From positions 1-6,811 of the forward strand of contig JAUWWP010000145.1 of the NCBI GenBank assembly GCA_030616835.1: 6,811 nt of DNA, given 5' to 3'. The first letter of the stretch is position 1; each line of letters opens with the position of its first letter. The position numbers were made by a program, and so were the translations under genes. Below the pieces are notes generated by a model. That model ran no database searches and was not told the origin of the DNA. It saw only the letters and a program-made list of their open reading frames with translations. Below are positions 1-5,142 of this stretch, piece after piece. Source of the stretch: Deltaproteobacteria bacterium (GTDB lineage: Bacteria; Desulfobacterota; G020345765).

Positions 1-74
1 CCTGCCTTGGCAATACCGCCAATCATCAGCATGAAACAAAAAGCTAAGACCATCGTAACGTAGTTTAACTTCAT
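1..74 (-). CDS. Exported protein, N-terminal fragment (gene runs off the window)
   Basis: Only the first 24 codons are present; the gene continues beyond the left edge. The visible peptide starts MKLNYVTMVLAFCFML and ends GGIAKA followed by a codon beginning GG. It has one early lysine, a hydrophobic core at about residues 5-21 and an A-K-A motif at 22-24, which together look like a Sec type I signal peptide with cleavage after Ala24. Cys13 is preceded by L-A-F, which does not fit a lipobox, so a lipoprotein is unlikely. The start is well fixed by an optimal GGAGG at 82-86, seven bases before the ATG. The mature protein is unseen, so its function cannot be called; periplasmic, outer-membrane or secreted location is inferred from the signal alone. 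The small ORF ending at 139 lies 64 bases upstream on the same strand. Confidence 0.72.
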   Translation of the reverse strand, partial: MKLNYVTMVLAFCFMLMIGGIAKA

Positions 75-138
75 GTTTTCACCTCCTTTATTTTTTAAAT
101 TTTTGGGAAATAGGCCCAGCGCCCGGTTTATCTTCAAT

Positions 139-369
139 TTAATCTGCGGCATCATTTGCTACCACCAAAATGTCCCATGTCAAGGGCTGACCCCGTCCCC
201 TTTCCTCAATAAAGAACTTACTTTCCTCCAACAAGCTCTCAACTGCATCACGGTGATCAGGATGGTCGGAGAACGATTTGATGCGGGCCAGGTTGGCCGC
301 CAAGCCACCTAATCGAACAGGGAACTCATCACGCAGGTATCGATCTCGGATAGCTGTCCAATCTTTCAT
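139..369 (-). CDS. Small conserved-type hypothetical protein, probably truncated with a replaced C-terminus
   Basis: A 76-aa soluble protein beginning MKDWTAIRDRYLRDEFPVRL. The first 54 or so residues, ending EESKFFIE, resemble from memory a family of about 80-aa uncharacterised bacterial proteins that continue with a tryptophan and an acidic helical tail. Here the tail is instead ERGRGQPLTWDILVVANDAAD, encoded by a G-rich stretch (about 140-206) that looks repeat-derived rather than coding, so I infer that recombination or insertion removed the native end. The ATG at 369 is preferred over an in-frame start at 414 because a GGGGGG run lies just before it and the extra 15 residues (MRSSRRDSAAFAGGC) look like read-through of upstream DNA. 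No catalytic motif, signal peptide or membrane segment is visible and no function is assigned. It could be a decaying gene. Confidence 0.5.
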   Translation of the reverse strand: MKDWTAIRDRYLRDEFPVRLGGLAANLARIKSFSDHPDHRDAVESLLEESKFFIEERGRGQPLTWDILVVANDAAD

Positions 370-418
370 ACACCCCCCAGCAAATGCTGCACTATCTCGG
401 CGACTCGATCGCAAATAG

Positions 419-424
419 ATTATA
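419..424 (-). promoter_or_regulatory. Possible -10 box for the 76-aa ORF
   Basis: On the minus strand the bases read TATAAT, about 50 bases before the ATG at 369. The matching -35 is poor (TTTGTA at 16-base spacing), so this is a weak call made from position and the perfect -10 hexamer only. Confidence 0.25.
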
Positions 425-524
425 GATTTTAGATACCAGTTACAAATGACAAAATCATTATACCTCAGGAAATAGCCGGGATTTGGATCATGAATTCTGA
501 TTGTTTCCCCCTCCCCTTTACCCC

Positions 525-710
525 GAATTCCAAAGCTCCAATTTCAAACAAAATCCTAAGCACTAAATTCTAAATCCTAAATAATATCAAATGACCAAAA
601 TCCCAAACTCAAAACAAAATCAAAAGTTAAAATATCTAAATCCTTCGACTTCGCTCAGGACAGGTCCTACTTCGCTAAAGCTACGAAGGACTGGGGGAAA
701 TTAGTGGGTT
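525..710 (+). repeat. AT-rich intergenic repeat, copy R1 (interrupted)
   Basis: Bases 571-640 match 5041-5110 at 67 of 70 positions by eye; the differences are at 601 and 634-635. The end of the repeat unit (GGGGAAAT-AGTGGGTT in R2 and R3) reappears at 694-710 after a 52-base interruption (641-692). Copy R1 ends 27 bases beyond the stop codon of the DUF4143 ATPase gene. Confidence 0.8.
641..692. repeat. CTTCG/CGAAG palindromic element inside repeat R1
   Basis: Two units lie side by side: CCTTCGACTTCGCTCAGGAC (643-662) and a second one from TCCTACTTCG to CGAAGGAC (665-691). The second matches 4831-4857 at 25 of 27 bases. Both differences fall symmetrically in the inner arms (GCT-AA-AGC against GCC-AA-GGC), so the inverted symmetry is kept. 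The element sits within copy R1 where R2 has only two bases. Confidence 0.75.
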
Positions 711-737
711 GCCATGTGTCATAGTAAATCTTTGCAT

Positions 738-1988
738 TTATACACCGATACTTTTATTGGGATCTGAAAAGAAATCTTGAATAGTTATATGCTTTATATT
801 CTTTACCTTATTCCGTCTTGTCCGTTCCTTCGATTCAATAGCCTCCGGAGGTAAAATAATTACCTTTTCTGCTTGCTTATAACGTCTGGCGAATAAATCC
901 AATGCTGCCGAAGATTTTTGGGGTGCCCCCGATTTCACTTCAATAGCAATTAACCTCTGTCCGATTTGTACTATATAATCAACTTCATAATTTCTATCTC
1001 TCCAATAGAAAAGCTCTCCACCAAGCTCCTGGAGTATGGGATAAAGCTTAGCGCCGACTGCATTTTCAACCATCCTTCCCCAAGTTGTTTTATCCTTAAA
1101 GGTAGTCTTAAACCCGCGACCTGTTGTGGCCGAGATCAAAGCATTATCTAACACCAGTATTTTGGGCATAGAACCTCTTTGTCTAATTTTGCTCCCACTG
1201 TATTTTTCCAGGGGCGCGAGAATAAAGGCATTCAACAACAATCTAATATAGGATGCTATTGTAGTTGTATTCCCCGCATCTTGCAGTTGTCCCATCATTT
1301 TCTGATAACTCACGATTTCCGCCGGGTGAGCAAGGCAAAGTCCAAAAACCTGGCGTAACAGCGCCGGCTTAGTTATTGGTGACATCAAAATAACATCCTT
1401 CGACAATACAGTTTCTATCAAGGAATCTCTGATATATCTCGACCAGCGGGGTTCATCTCTACGCAACGGGGTTGCCCCGGGATACCCCCCAAAATAAAGG
1501 TAATCTTCCAGCTTGAGATTGAAATACTCTTTACATTCAGAAAATGACCAGTGATTGTGCCGGTGGATTTCAAAACGCCCCGCAAGGCTTTCGGTTAACC
1601 CTTTTTGCATCAGAAGCGAAGATGAGCCCAAGAGCACAACCCGTATAGGCCTTCTTGCCCGCTTATCCTCATCGAACATCTTTTTTACCACTTCGCTCCA
1701 ACGCGGAATTTTTTGAATTTCATCAAGCACCAAAAGCGTCTCTCGCCTCCCTTTCTGACACAGCGATCTACCCTCCTTCCACTGCGTTACAATCCAATCA
1801 ACCGTAGGAATATTTGGTAAATCCGTGGTTTTATAAAGCTTTGGACCAACCCACTTATCATGTACCTGTAAAGCCAGAGTTGTTTTACCTACCTGCCTCG
1901 GACCGGTGATAACCTGAAGCAATCTTGGCTCACCTTTTAATCCCTTCCGCAATGCATTAAATAAAGATTTTCTTAGATATTCTTTCAT
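738..1988 (-). CDS. AAA-type ATPase with C-terminal DUF4143 domain
   Basis: A 416-aa cytoplasmic protein with the layout of the AAA_14/DUF4143 family. Walker A is GPRQVGKTT at residues 29-37, Walker B is LLVLDEIQ at 85-92, and the LLGSSSLLMQKG strand at about 119-130 is sensor-1-like. The DUF4143 region runs from about 190 to 352. Near its end are E308, E335-V-D337 and IEVK at 349-352, the spacing of a PD-(D/E)XK nuclease-like fold; whether it cuts DNA is not established. Length is normal and the gene looks intact. The cellular role of the family is unknown, and genes like it are often found as accessory or mobile genes. It is a single-gene unit with its own promoter at 1998-2026, overlapped by a perfect 15-bp inverted repeat that suggests repression or autoregulation. 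The ATG at 1988 has only a weak GGAAA ribosome site, nine bases from the -10, so the leader is very short. Confidence 0.93.
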   Translation of the reverse strand: MKEYLRKSLFNALRKGLKGEPRLLQVITGPRQVGKTTLALQVHDKWVGPKLYKTTDLPNIPTVDWIVTQWKEGRSLCQKGRRETLLVLDEIQKIPRWSEVVKKMFDEDKRARRPIRVVLLGSSSLLMQKGLTESLAGRFEIHRHNHWSFSECKEYFNLKLEDYLYFGGYPGATPLRRDEPRWSRYIRDSLIETVLSKDVILMSPITKPALLRQVFGLCLAHPAEIVSYQKMMGQLQDAGNTTTIASYIRLLLNAFILAPLEKYSGSKIRQRGSMPKILVLDNALISATTGRGFKTTFKDKTTWGRMVENAVGAKLYPILQELGGELFYWRDRNYEVDYIVQIGQRLIAIEVKSGAPQKSSAALDLFARRYKQAEKVIILPPEAIESKERTRRNKVKNIKHITIQDFFSDPNKSIGV

Positions 1989-1997
1989 AGTGTTTCC

Positions 1998-2026
1998 AGG
2001 ATAAAATTTTTGATATTTCCTGTCAA
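1998..2026 (-). promoter_or_regulatory. Sigma70-type promoter of the DUF4143 ATPase gene
   Basis: On the minus strand TTGACA (2021-2026) is followed by exactly 17 bases and TATCCT (1998-2003). Only nine bases separate the -10 from the ATG, so transcription would start within about 0-4 bases of the start codon, giving a leaderless or nearly leaderless mRNA. The -35 shares its first three bases with the arm of the adjacent inverted repeat. Confidence 0.6.
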
Positions 2027-2057
2027 CAAATTACTCAATGCTTTGAGTAATTTGTTG
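2024..2057. promoter_or_regulatory. Perfect 15-bp inverted repeat, probable operator
   Basis: The left arm CAACAAATTACTCAA (2024-2038) and right arm TTGAGTAATTTGTTG (2043-2057) are exact reverse complements with a TGCT loop. The left edge overlaps the -35 box of the ATPase promoter, so a dimeric regulator bound here would block polymerase. There is no U-run, and the hairpin lies upstream of the predicted transcript, which argues against a terminator or riboregulator. Confidence 0.6.
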
Positions 2058-2100
2058 CAACCAAATTGAGGGTAAAGCGAATGACGGCGGACCACGGTCT

Positions 2101-2188
2101 TAATTTCAAATTCCAAAGCTCAAATGCCAAATCAATGACAAAATCCTAAGCCCAAATGGCTAAATAGGGGAAATAGTGGGTTATTCGT
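2101..2188 (+). repeat. AT-rich intergenic repeat, copy R3
   Basis: Bases 2156-2188 are identical over 33 of 33 positions to 5102-5134 (ATGGCTAAATAGGGG followed by AAATAGTGGGTTATTCGT). The preceding part (TTCAAATTCCAAAGCTCAAA) is the variable AT-rich body. The copy ends 34 bases past the stop codon of the PIN gene, in the same orientation as the copies behind the ATPase and Fic genes. Confidence 0.8.
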
Positions 2189-2222
2189 CATGCTTTGTTT
2201 CCCTATATAATTTTTTAGACAA

Positions 2223-2564
2223 TTACTTCTTCTTTTTCTTATCCATTGCTAAACCCTTGCTTTGGATCATGCTCACTGATCCCTTTTCAAGGGCGTCTTT
2301 GAAAAATTCTTCGGTATAATGTCTCTTTAATTTTCTTGTTATACCAATTGAACGCAGGAACCTTTCCATCGAAATCCCTCTATCCTTCATGTCAAGCATG
2401 GACAGTGCTTGAATTGTCATTCGATCACCAGTGCAAAATACATGATCTTTTGCCTTATTGGACAGTAAAAGCGCAAGCGCCTCCGCTTCACCGGCATCAA
2501 TAATGATATTAGCATCAAGCAATACTAATCTGGGTCTCGTATCCCGCTCCCTCTCCAATTCCAT
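2223..2564 (-). CDS. PIN-domain protein, apparently internally shortened
   Basis: The ORF carries the first PIN strand (LVLLDANIIID, first catalytic Asp) and almost directly after it the C-terminal half (GEAEALALLL, then FCTGDRMTIQAL with the late Asp). In ordinary PIN ribonucleases these are separated by some 70-100 residues that supply a central acidic residue, so this copy seems to have lost its middle in frame and may be inactive. I infer an origin as a VapC-like toxin or RNase partner of the XRE-ImmA protein encoded just upstream, whose 3' end it overlaps by about 50 bases. The start is uncertain: the ATG at 2564 is used here, while a TTG at 2573 adds three residues; neither has a good ribosome site, so translational coupling is likely. 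The C-terminus ends in a lysine run (MDKKKKK). Confidence 0.68.
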   Translation of the reverse strand: MELERERDTRPRLVLLDANIIIDAGEAEALALLLSNKAKDHVFCTGDRMTIQALSMLDMKDRGISMERFLRSIGITRKLKRHYTEEFFKDALEKGSVSMIQSKGLAMDKKKKK

Positions 2565-3657
2565 ACTCCGCAAGAGCTTCTTCTAAATCTACCAGGCTCG
2601 TATCCAGATATTCAGCCAGTTTCATTCGGGAGAGCCTACCTTTTACATAAGCATAAAAAGCCAAGCGAACGAATCGCTCCGGTAGAGGCGGCGGGTTCCA
2701 CCATTTCTCATGCATAGTTGCTTTATCAAGCTCTTGAAACTTTGGATCATTAATTACCTTTTCGGCTTCTCTTCTCTTGAGGAATCGCAAGGAAACTGAT
2801 CTCCAGAGTAGAGCCAGGGTTGAAACTTCAAAATCTCGGGCTATATTAACGAGATCAATATATCCAATCTTATTATTTTCTATTGCTTTTTCCAGTTCCA
2901 TTTCGAGAGCCTCCATCGGCAATAGTAAACAAGCGGCAAAATGATTTGCCAGCTTTTCCATCTTATCCCAAAGGGGACTTTTTTCGGAAGTCATATTAGA
3001 GGGAATACTTCTCCAGGTGATCAAATGAAAGAGTTCATGGGCAAAATTATAATTCCTTCGCCAGGGAGCCTCATTTCGGTTCATTAAGATGGCTGGGCCA
3101 AAGTCTCCTATTATAGAAGCGGCGGAGGCACCTTCCAGTTCCTGGTGGAATATTTTAACCCCGCATCTTTCCTCCAAAACCCGAATCAACGACGCTGCCG
3201 GACGACTTCCCAGATTCAAAATCGGGCCGATGGTTTGGATAAGAGAATCTACATCAGAATACTCAAAACTATCCCATTCAACTTCAATCGGCGGTACTTC
3301 GGTTAGCTTACAAGGTACCTCAATTCCGCAAAGTTTTTCTACATGGTGATAGCGATCACAAAGCTTTAGGAATTCCGCCTCTATTAACTTTGGGTCTTTA
3401 TCAGGCTGCTGTCTCCACAAAACTGAGGGTACTACTGATACCGGCATTTTCTCAAAAAATTCTCGTATTTCCATCTTAAGTGAATCCGCAATCCGGCTCA
3501 GCTCCCAGGCTTTTATTTCCCTTTCCCCTTTCTCGATTGATGAGACTATTTGTAAAGAGTTAAATCCGCAGAGTTCCGCAAAAGCTTTCTGAGTAAGACC
3601 CAATTTCTTCCTTCTCTCTTTTATCCTTTTCCCCAGGCTTTTAGCCAATCCTGTCAT
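2515..3657 (-). CDS. XRE-family HTH / ImmA-IrrE metallopeptidase fusion
   Basis: A 380-aa protein with an N-terminal XRE helix-turn-helix (about residues 8-64, including LTQKAFAELCGFNSLQIVSS) and a COG2856 zinc peptidase domain (about 150-290). Zinc motif HELFH is at 207-211, with a third ligand candidate E234 in EKLANHFAACLLLP, so the peptidase looks intact. A C-terminal helical extension (about 300-380) contains WWNPPPLPERF and a KGRLSRMKLAEYL stretch. Known relatives bind operators and cleave repressors or partner proteins, as with ImmA of ICEBs1 and deinococcal IrrE; Xre/COG2856 proteins also act as antitoxin-like regulators. The overlapping PIN gene makes that the best inference here. 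The ATG follows AGGGGG at a six-base spacing. A 42-aa ORF ends 36 bases upstream and probably shares the transcript. Confidence 0.92.
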   Translation of the reverse strand: MTGLAKSLGKRIKERRKKLGLTQKAFAELCGFNSLQIVSSIEKGEREIKAWELSRIADSLKMEIREFFEKMPVSVVPSVLWRQQPDKDPKLIEAEFLKLCDRYHHVEKLCGIEVPCKLTEVPPIEVEWDSFEYSDVDSLIQTIGPILNLGSRPAASLIRVLEERCGVKIFHQELEGASAASIIGDFGPAILMNRNEAPWRRNYNFAHELFHLITWRSIPSNMTSEKSPLWDKMEKLANHFAACLLLPMEALEMELEKAIENNKIGYIDLVNIARDFEVSTLALLWRSVSLRFLKRREAEKVINDPKFQELDKATMHEKWWNPPPLPERFVRLAFYAYVKGRLSRMKLAEYLDTSLVDLEEALAEYGIGEGAGYETQISIA

Positions 3658-3693
3658 CTTATCCCCCTATTGCAATATATTTCAAGTATTTCA

Positions 3694-3822
3694 TTAATTT
3701 TCATCTATTATTTTAGCATTGTCAAGCGCATTTTTCAAGTTTTTCTTGAAAATATTTAACCCTTCCCAGCTTGCTTTATCGTATTTCATTTTGCCGGATA
3801 AGCCCTTAACTCCTTTTTTCAT
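3694..3822 (-). CDS. 42-aa basic hypothetical ORF upstream of the XRE-ImmA gene
   Basis: The peptide begins MKKGVKGLSGKMKYDKASWE and ends NALDNAKIIDEN. It is lysine-rich and probably helical, with no motif I recognise. The same frame is open up to 3909 with a GTG start, but those 29 extra residues are read-through of a palindromic repeat (3829-3899), and AGGGGA lies six bases before the ATG at 3822, so the short version is chosen. It could be a small regulatory peptide, the residue of a gene broken by the repeat, or a chance ORF. Position supports an operon with the XRE-ImmA and PIN genes, since it ends 36 bases before the XRE-ImmA start on the same strand. Confidence 0.42.
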   Translation of the reverse strand: MKKGVKGLSGKMKYDKASWEGLNIFKKNLKNALDNAKIIDEN

Positions 3823-3828
3823 TTTTTC

Positions 3829-3899
3829 CCCTGTCCGACGAAGTCCGCCGCCTACTCCGCCGAAATGGCTACGAAGTCCAGGCCAGGCGGACGAAGTTG
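3829..3899. repeat. Palindromic intergenic element, diverged copy
   Basis: The words CCTACT, GGCTACGAAG and CCAGG occur in the same order as in the elements at 665-691 and 4831-4857, and the GGACGAAG / CTTCGTCC theme occurs at both ends. On the minus strand the element ends GGACAGGGGA, so its terminal GGACAGG runs into the ribosome site of the 42-aa ORF. Confidence 0.55.
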
Positions 3900-3958
3900 G
3901 ATTGACCACTCGAATCCTTTTCTTGTTTTTATAGGATTTTAATGGGCGCTGGCCCTAT

Positions 3959-4576
3959 TTATCTCTGCCACTCCTTGGGTCGTTTAAGAACATATCCATC
4001 AGGCTTGGTAATCTTATCCGAGAATATACTTTTTCTGAACTTGGCTTGACCAATGGTGAAATAGGCGTTCGCCGACTGACGTAGGCGCATGGAGCTTCTT
4101 TCGGGCGGAAAGGCCACGACTATCCTTTTTACCGGGAACTGTTGACGTACCGCCTCAACAGGTGGCACCAGATCGCTGTCCCCGGAGATCAGGAGCGCTG
4201 TATCGAACCTGTTGTTGAAAGCATCCAGAAGCATCTCCGTGCCGATACACACATCGGTCATTTTCTCCTCATGGGTATTCCAGGTGTTTTTGCAGTTAAA
4301 ACAGGTCATAGGTTTTTCAAGATAATGTCCATAGTAAATATGGAAGTCGCTCAGCGTGCCGAGAGCTTCAAGAAAGATTGTTTGCCGCTTTTGTTTGTCC
4401 TTGTCCGCCGCCGTAATTCTGGCGGTAAAATACTTTGTCATTTCGAGCCGTTGGCCGGGTTTGAGCAAATTGGTGGCCAACTTCTGCAAGTCCAGCCAAT
4501 AGTATCTTTTCCAGCCCTTGGCTTTCAGGCCGTAGTAGAGGTTGAAACCATCTATGTAAGCTATTATCCGATCCAC
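3959..4576 (-). CDS. NYN-domain ribonuclease-like protein (LabA/DUF88 family)
   Basis: A 205-aa cytoplasmic protein with the NYN (PIN-like) fold. The first acidic motif is YIDGFNLYYG with D9. The middle has EKMTDV with D108, and SGDSDL at 131-136 supplies D133 and D135. These acidic positions form the metal site expected of NYN RNases. A C-x2-C pair (C92, C95, in TCFNCKNTW) just before the EKMTD segment suggests a small zinc knuckle, as in some relatives. The C-terminus (RSSMRLRQSANAYF onward) matches the usual family ending, so length looks complete. The start is GTG, supported by AGGGAG five bases upstream at 4582-4587. It is transcribed alone: the next ORF begins 136 bases downstream beyond a repeat, and a divergent small-RNA promoter lies at 4621-4649. 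Likely substrate is RNA; the target is unknown. Confidence 0.9.
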   Translation of the reverse strand: MDRIIAYIDGFNLYYGLKAKGWKRYYWLDLQKLATNLLKPGQRLEMTKYFTARITAADKDKQKRQTIFLEALGTLSDFHIYYGHYLEKPMTCFNCKNTWNTHEEKMTDVCIGTEMLLDAFNNRFDTALLISGDSDLVPPVEAVRQQFPVKRIVVAFPPERSSMRLRQSANAYFTIGQAKFRKSIFSDKITKPDGYVLKRPKEWQR

Positions 4577-4593
4577 TTTATCTCCCTAAATAC

Positions 4594-4613
4594 GTTTTGA
4601 CGTTTTTCAAAAC
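4594..4613. repeat. AT-rich inverted repeat in the NYN leader region
   Basis: GTTTTGA (4594-4600) and TCAAAAC (4607-4613) are exact complements with a six-base loop, followed on the plus strand by TTTTT. It lies between the NYN ribosome site and the divergent -35 box. It could be an operator for either direction; the stem is too AT-rich to be a convincing terminator. Confidence 0.35.
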
Positions 4614-4620
4614 TTTTTCC

Positions 4621-4649
4621 TTGACATCTGTCGAGCAATTGATTATAAA
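4621..4649 (+). promoter_or_regulatory. Strong sigma70-type promoter for a small RNA
   Basis: TTGACA (4621-4626), a 17-base spacer and TATAAA (4644-4649) are near consensus, with A/T-rich sequence after the -10. A 10-bp imperfect palindrome, GACATCTGTC (4623-4632), overlaps the -35 and might be an operator. The predicted start is about 4656-4658. No plus-strand ORF follows; a terminator comes some 60 bases later. Confidence 0.68.
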
Positions 4650-4656
4650 TATAATT

Positions 4657-4720
4657 AAGTTACCCCCCCGGAGATAGCATCTCCGGGCCGACGCTCCTCC
4701 TCGGAGGGGCGTTTCTTTTT
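4657..4720 (+). ncRNA. Candidate orphan small RNA (about 60 nt)
   Basis: Between a near-consensus promoter and an intrinsic terminator the transcript has a C-rich 5' end (TTACCCCCC), a perfect 9-bp hairpin with an AGC loop (4667-4687, arms CCCGGAGAT and ATCTCCGGG) and the terminator hairpin itself. It has no plausible reading frame. It is divergent from the NYN RNase gene, and its C-run could in principle pair with the G-rich ribosome sites seen in this window (AGGGGG before the XRE gene, GGGGGG before the 76-aa ORF). I recognise no known RNA family. The promoter and terminator are visible; expression and function are inferred. Confidence 0.5.
4691..4720 (+). terminator. Rho-independent terminator of the small RNA
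   Basis: The stem ACGCTCCTC (4691-4699) pairs with GAGGGGCGT (4704-4712) with one G-U pair and a CTCG loop, followed by TTCTTTTT (4713-4720). The GC-rich stem and U-tract are canonical for the plus strand. The minus strand has no T-run after the stem, so it is unidirectional. Confidence 0.75.
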
Positions 4721-4830
4721 GGGGAAATTATGACCATATTTTCGTATCTCATTTATTATTCTTTCAACCATTTATCTTCTTAATTCTTCTACAACTACTC
4801 TACCATATCCCACTTTGTGGGCTTAATCAA

Positions 4831-4890
4831 TCCTACTTCGCCAAGGCTACGAAGGACAGGTCCGCCTTCGCTGAGAGCTATGGCAGGCAA
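4831..4890. repeat. Palindromic elements, tandem pair
   Basis: The first unit (4831-4857) matches 665-691 at 25 of 27 bases, with paired changes that keep the inverted symmetry. The second (about 4860-4888, GTCCGCCTTCGCTGAGAGC then TATGGCAGGC) is a related palindromic unit with a different core. Both carry the GCCTTCGCT / ACTTCGC theme and abut through GGACAGG. Confidence 0.7.
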
Positions 4891-4918
4891 ACGTTATTCG
4901 GTTGCGGTTGCGCTGCTC

Positions 4919-4977
4919 GCCCTTCGACATGGCTCAGGATAAATTTCGTCTTTTCCTTCGATGAACTCAGGACAGGC
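4919..4977. repeat. CCTTCGA...CTCAGGA elements, two diverged copies
   Basis: CCTTCGACATGGCTCAGGAT (4921-4940) and CCTTCGATGAACTCAGGACA (4955-4974) share the ends CCTTCGA and CTCAGGA with the unit at 643-662 (CCTTCGACTTCGCTCAGGAC) and differ in the centre, as members of one intergenic repeat family would. Confidence 0.7.
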
Positions 4978-5020
4978 GTTACTCGGTTATTCTCCCCATC
5001 ATATAGTAAGGGCAAAGGAC

Positions 5021-5134
5021 AAATCCTAAATCCCACATCCTAAATCCTAAATAATATCAAATGACCAAAACCCCAAACTCAAAACAAAATCAAAAGTTAA
5101 AATGGCTAAATAGGGGAAATAGTGGGTTATTCGT
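5021..5134 (+). repeat. AT-rich intergenic repeat, copy R2 (uninterrupted)
   Basis: This is the fullest copy. Its body (5041-5110) matches R1 at 67 of 70 bases and its end (5102-5134) matches R3 at 33 of 33. It stops eight bases past the stop codon of the Fic gene, with the same orientation relative to the gene as R1 and R3. Confidence 0.85.
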
Positions 5135-5142
5135 AAAATATA

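Larger units (their letters stand above)
370..737. other. Intergenic region filled by repeats
   Basis: These 368 bases hold no gene I can support. The part near 415-480 is AT-rich with two TATAAT hexamers on the minus strand. From 525 onward it is repeat copy R1, interrupted at 641-692 by a palindromic element. Both are listed separately. Confidence 0.7.
4721..5142. other. Intergenic region with palindromic elements and repeat R2
   Basis: No coding sequence is supported in these 422 bases. After a pyrimidine-rich AT stretch there is a short CCCAC-TTT-GTGGG hairpin (4809-4821), then the palindromic elements at 4831-4890 and 4919-4977, then repeat copy R2. Confidence 0.7.

Noticed and set aside
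1..74. Lipoprotein signal in the partial exported protein
   Set aside because: The cysteine is preceded by L-A-F, which is not a lipobox; A-K-A near the edge fits signal peptidase I.
104..124. A GGGCGCTGG-CCTATTT segment shared with 3942-3960
   Set aside because: Only about 17 similar bases with a gap, and the flanks do not match; possibly a repeat scrap, not enough to call.
525..710. CRISPR array in the AT-rich repeats
   Set aside because: No regular unit-spacer periodicity, and no cas genes.
2101..2188. Repeats behind genes as integron attC sites
   Set aside because: I could not find paired GTTRRRY/RYYYAAC cores or an attC-like long stem; GTTATTC does not fit, and no integrase is in the window.
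3697..3730. TTGACA on the minus strand inside the 42-aa ORF as a promoter for the XRE-ImmA gene
   Set aside because: At 17 bases the -10 position reads GAAAAT, too poor to support a call.
3719..3934. A 71-codon plus-strand frame across the small ORF and palindromic element
   Set aside because: Proline-rich low-complexity product, no start signal, and explained by the repeat and the minus-strand frame.
4142..4600. A 152-codon open frame on the plus strand opposite the NYN gene
   Set aside because: It is the mirror of a strongly supported NYN protein, has no ribosome site and no recognisable motif.
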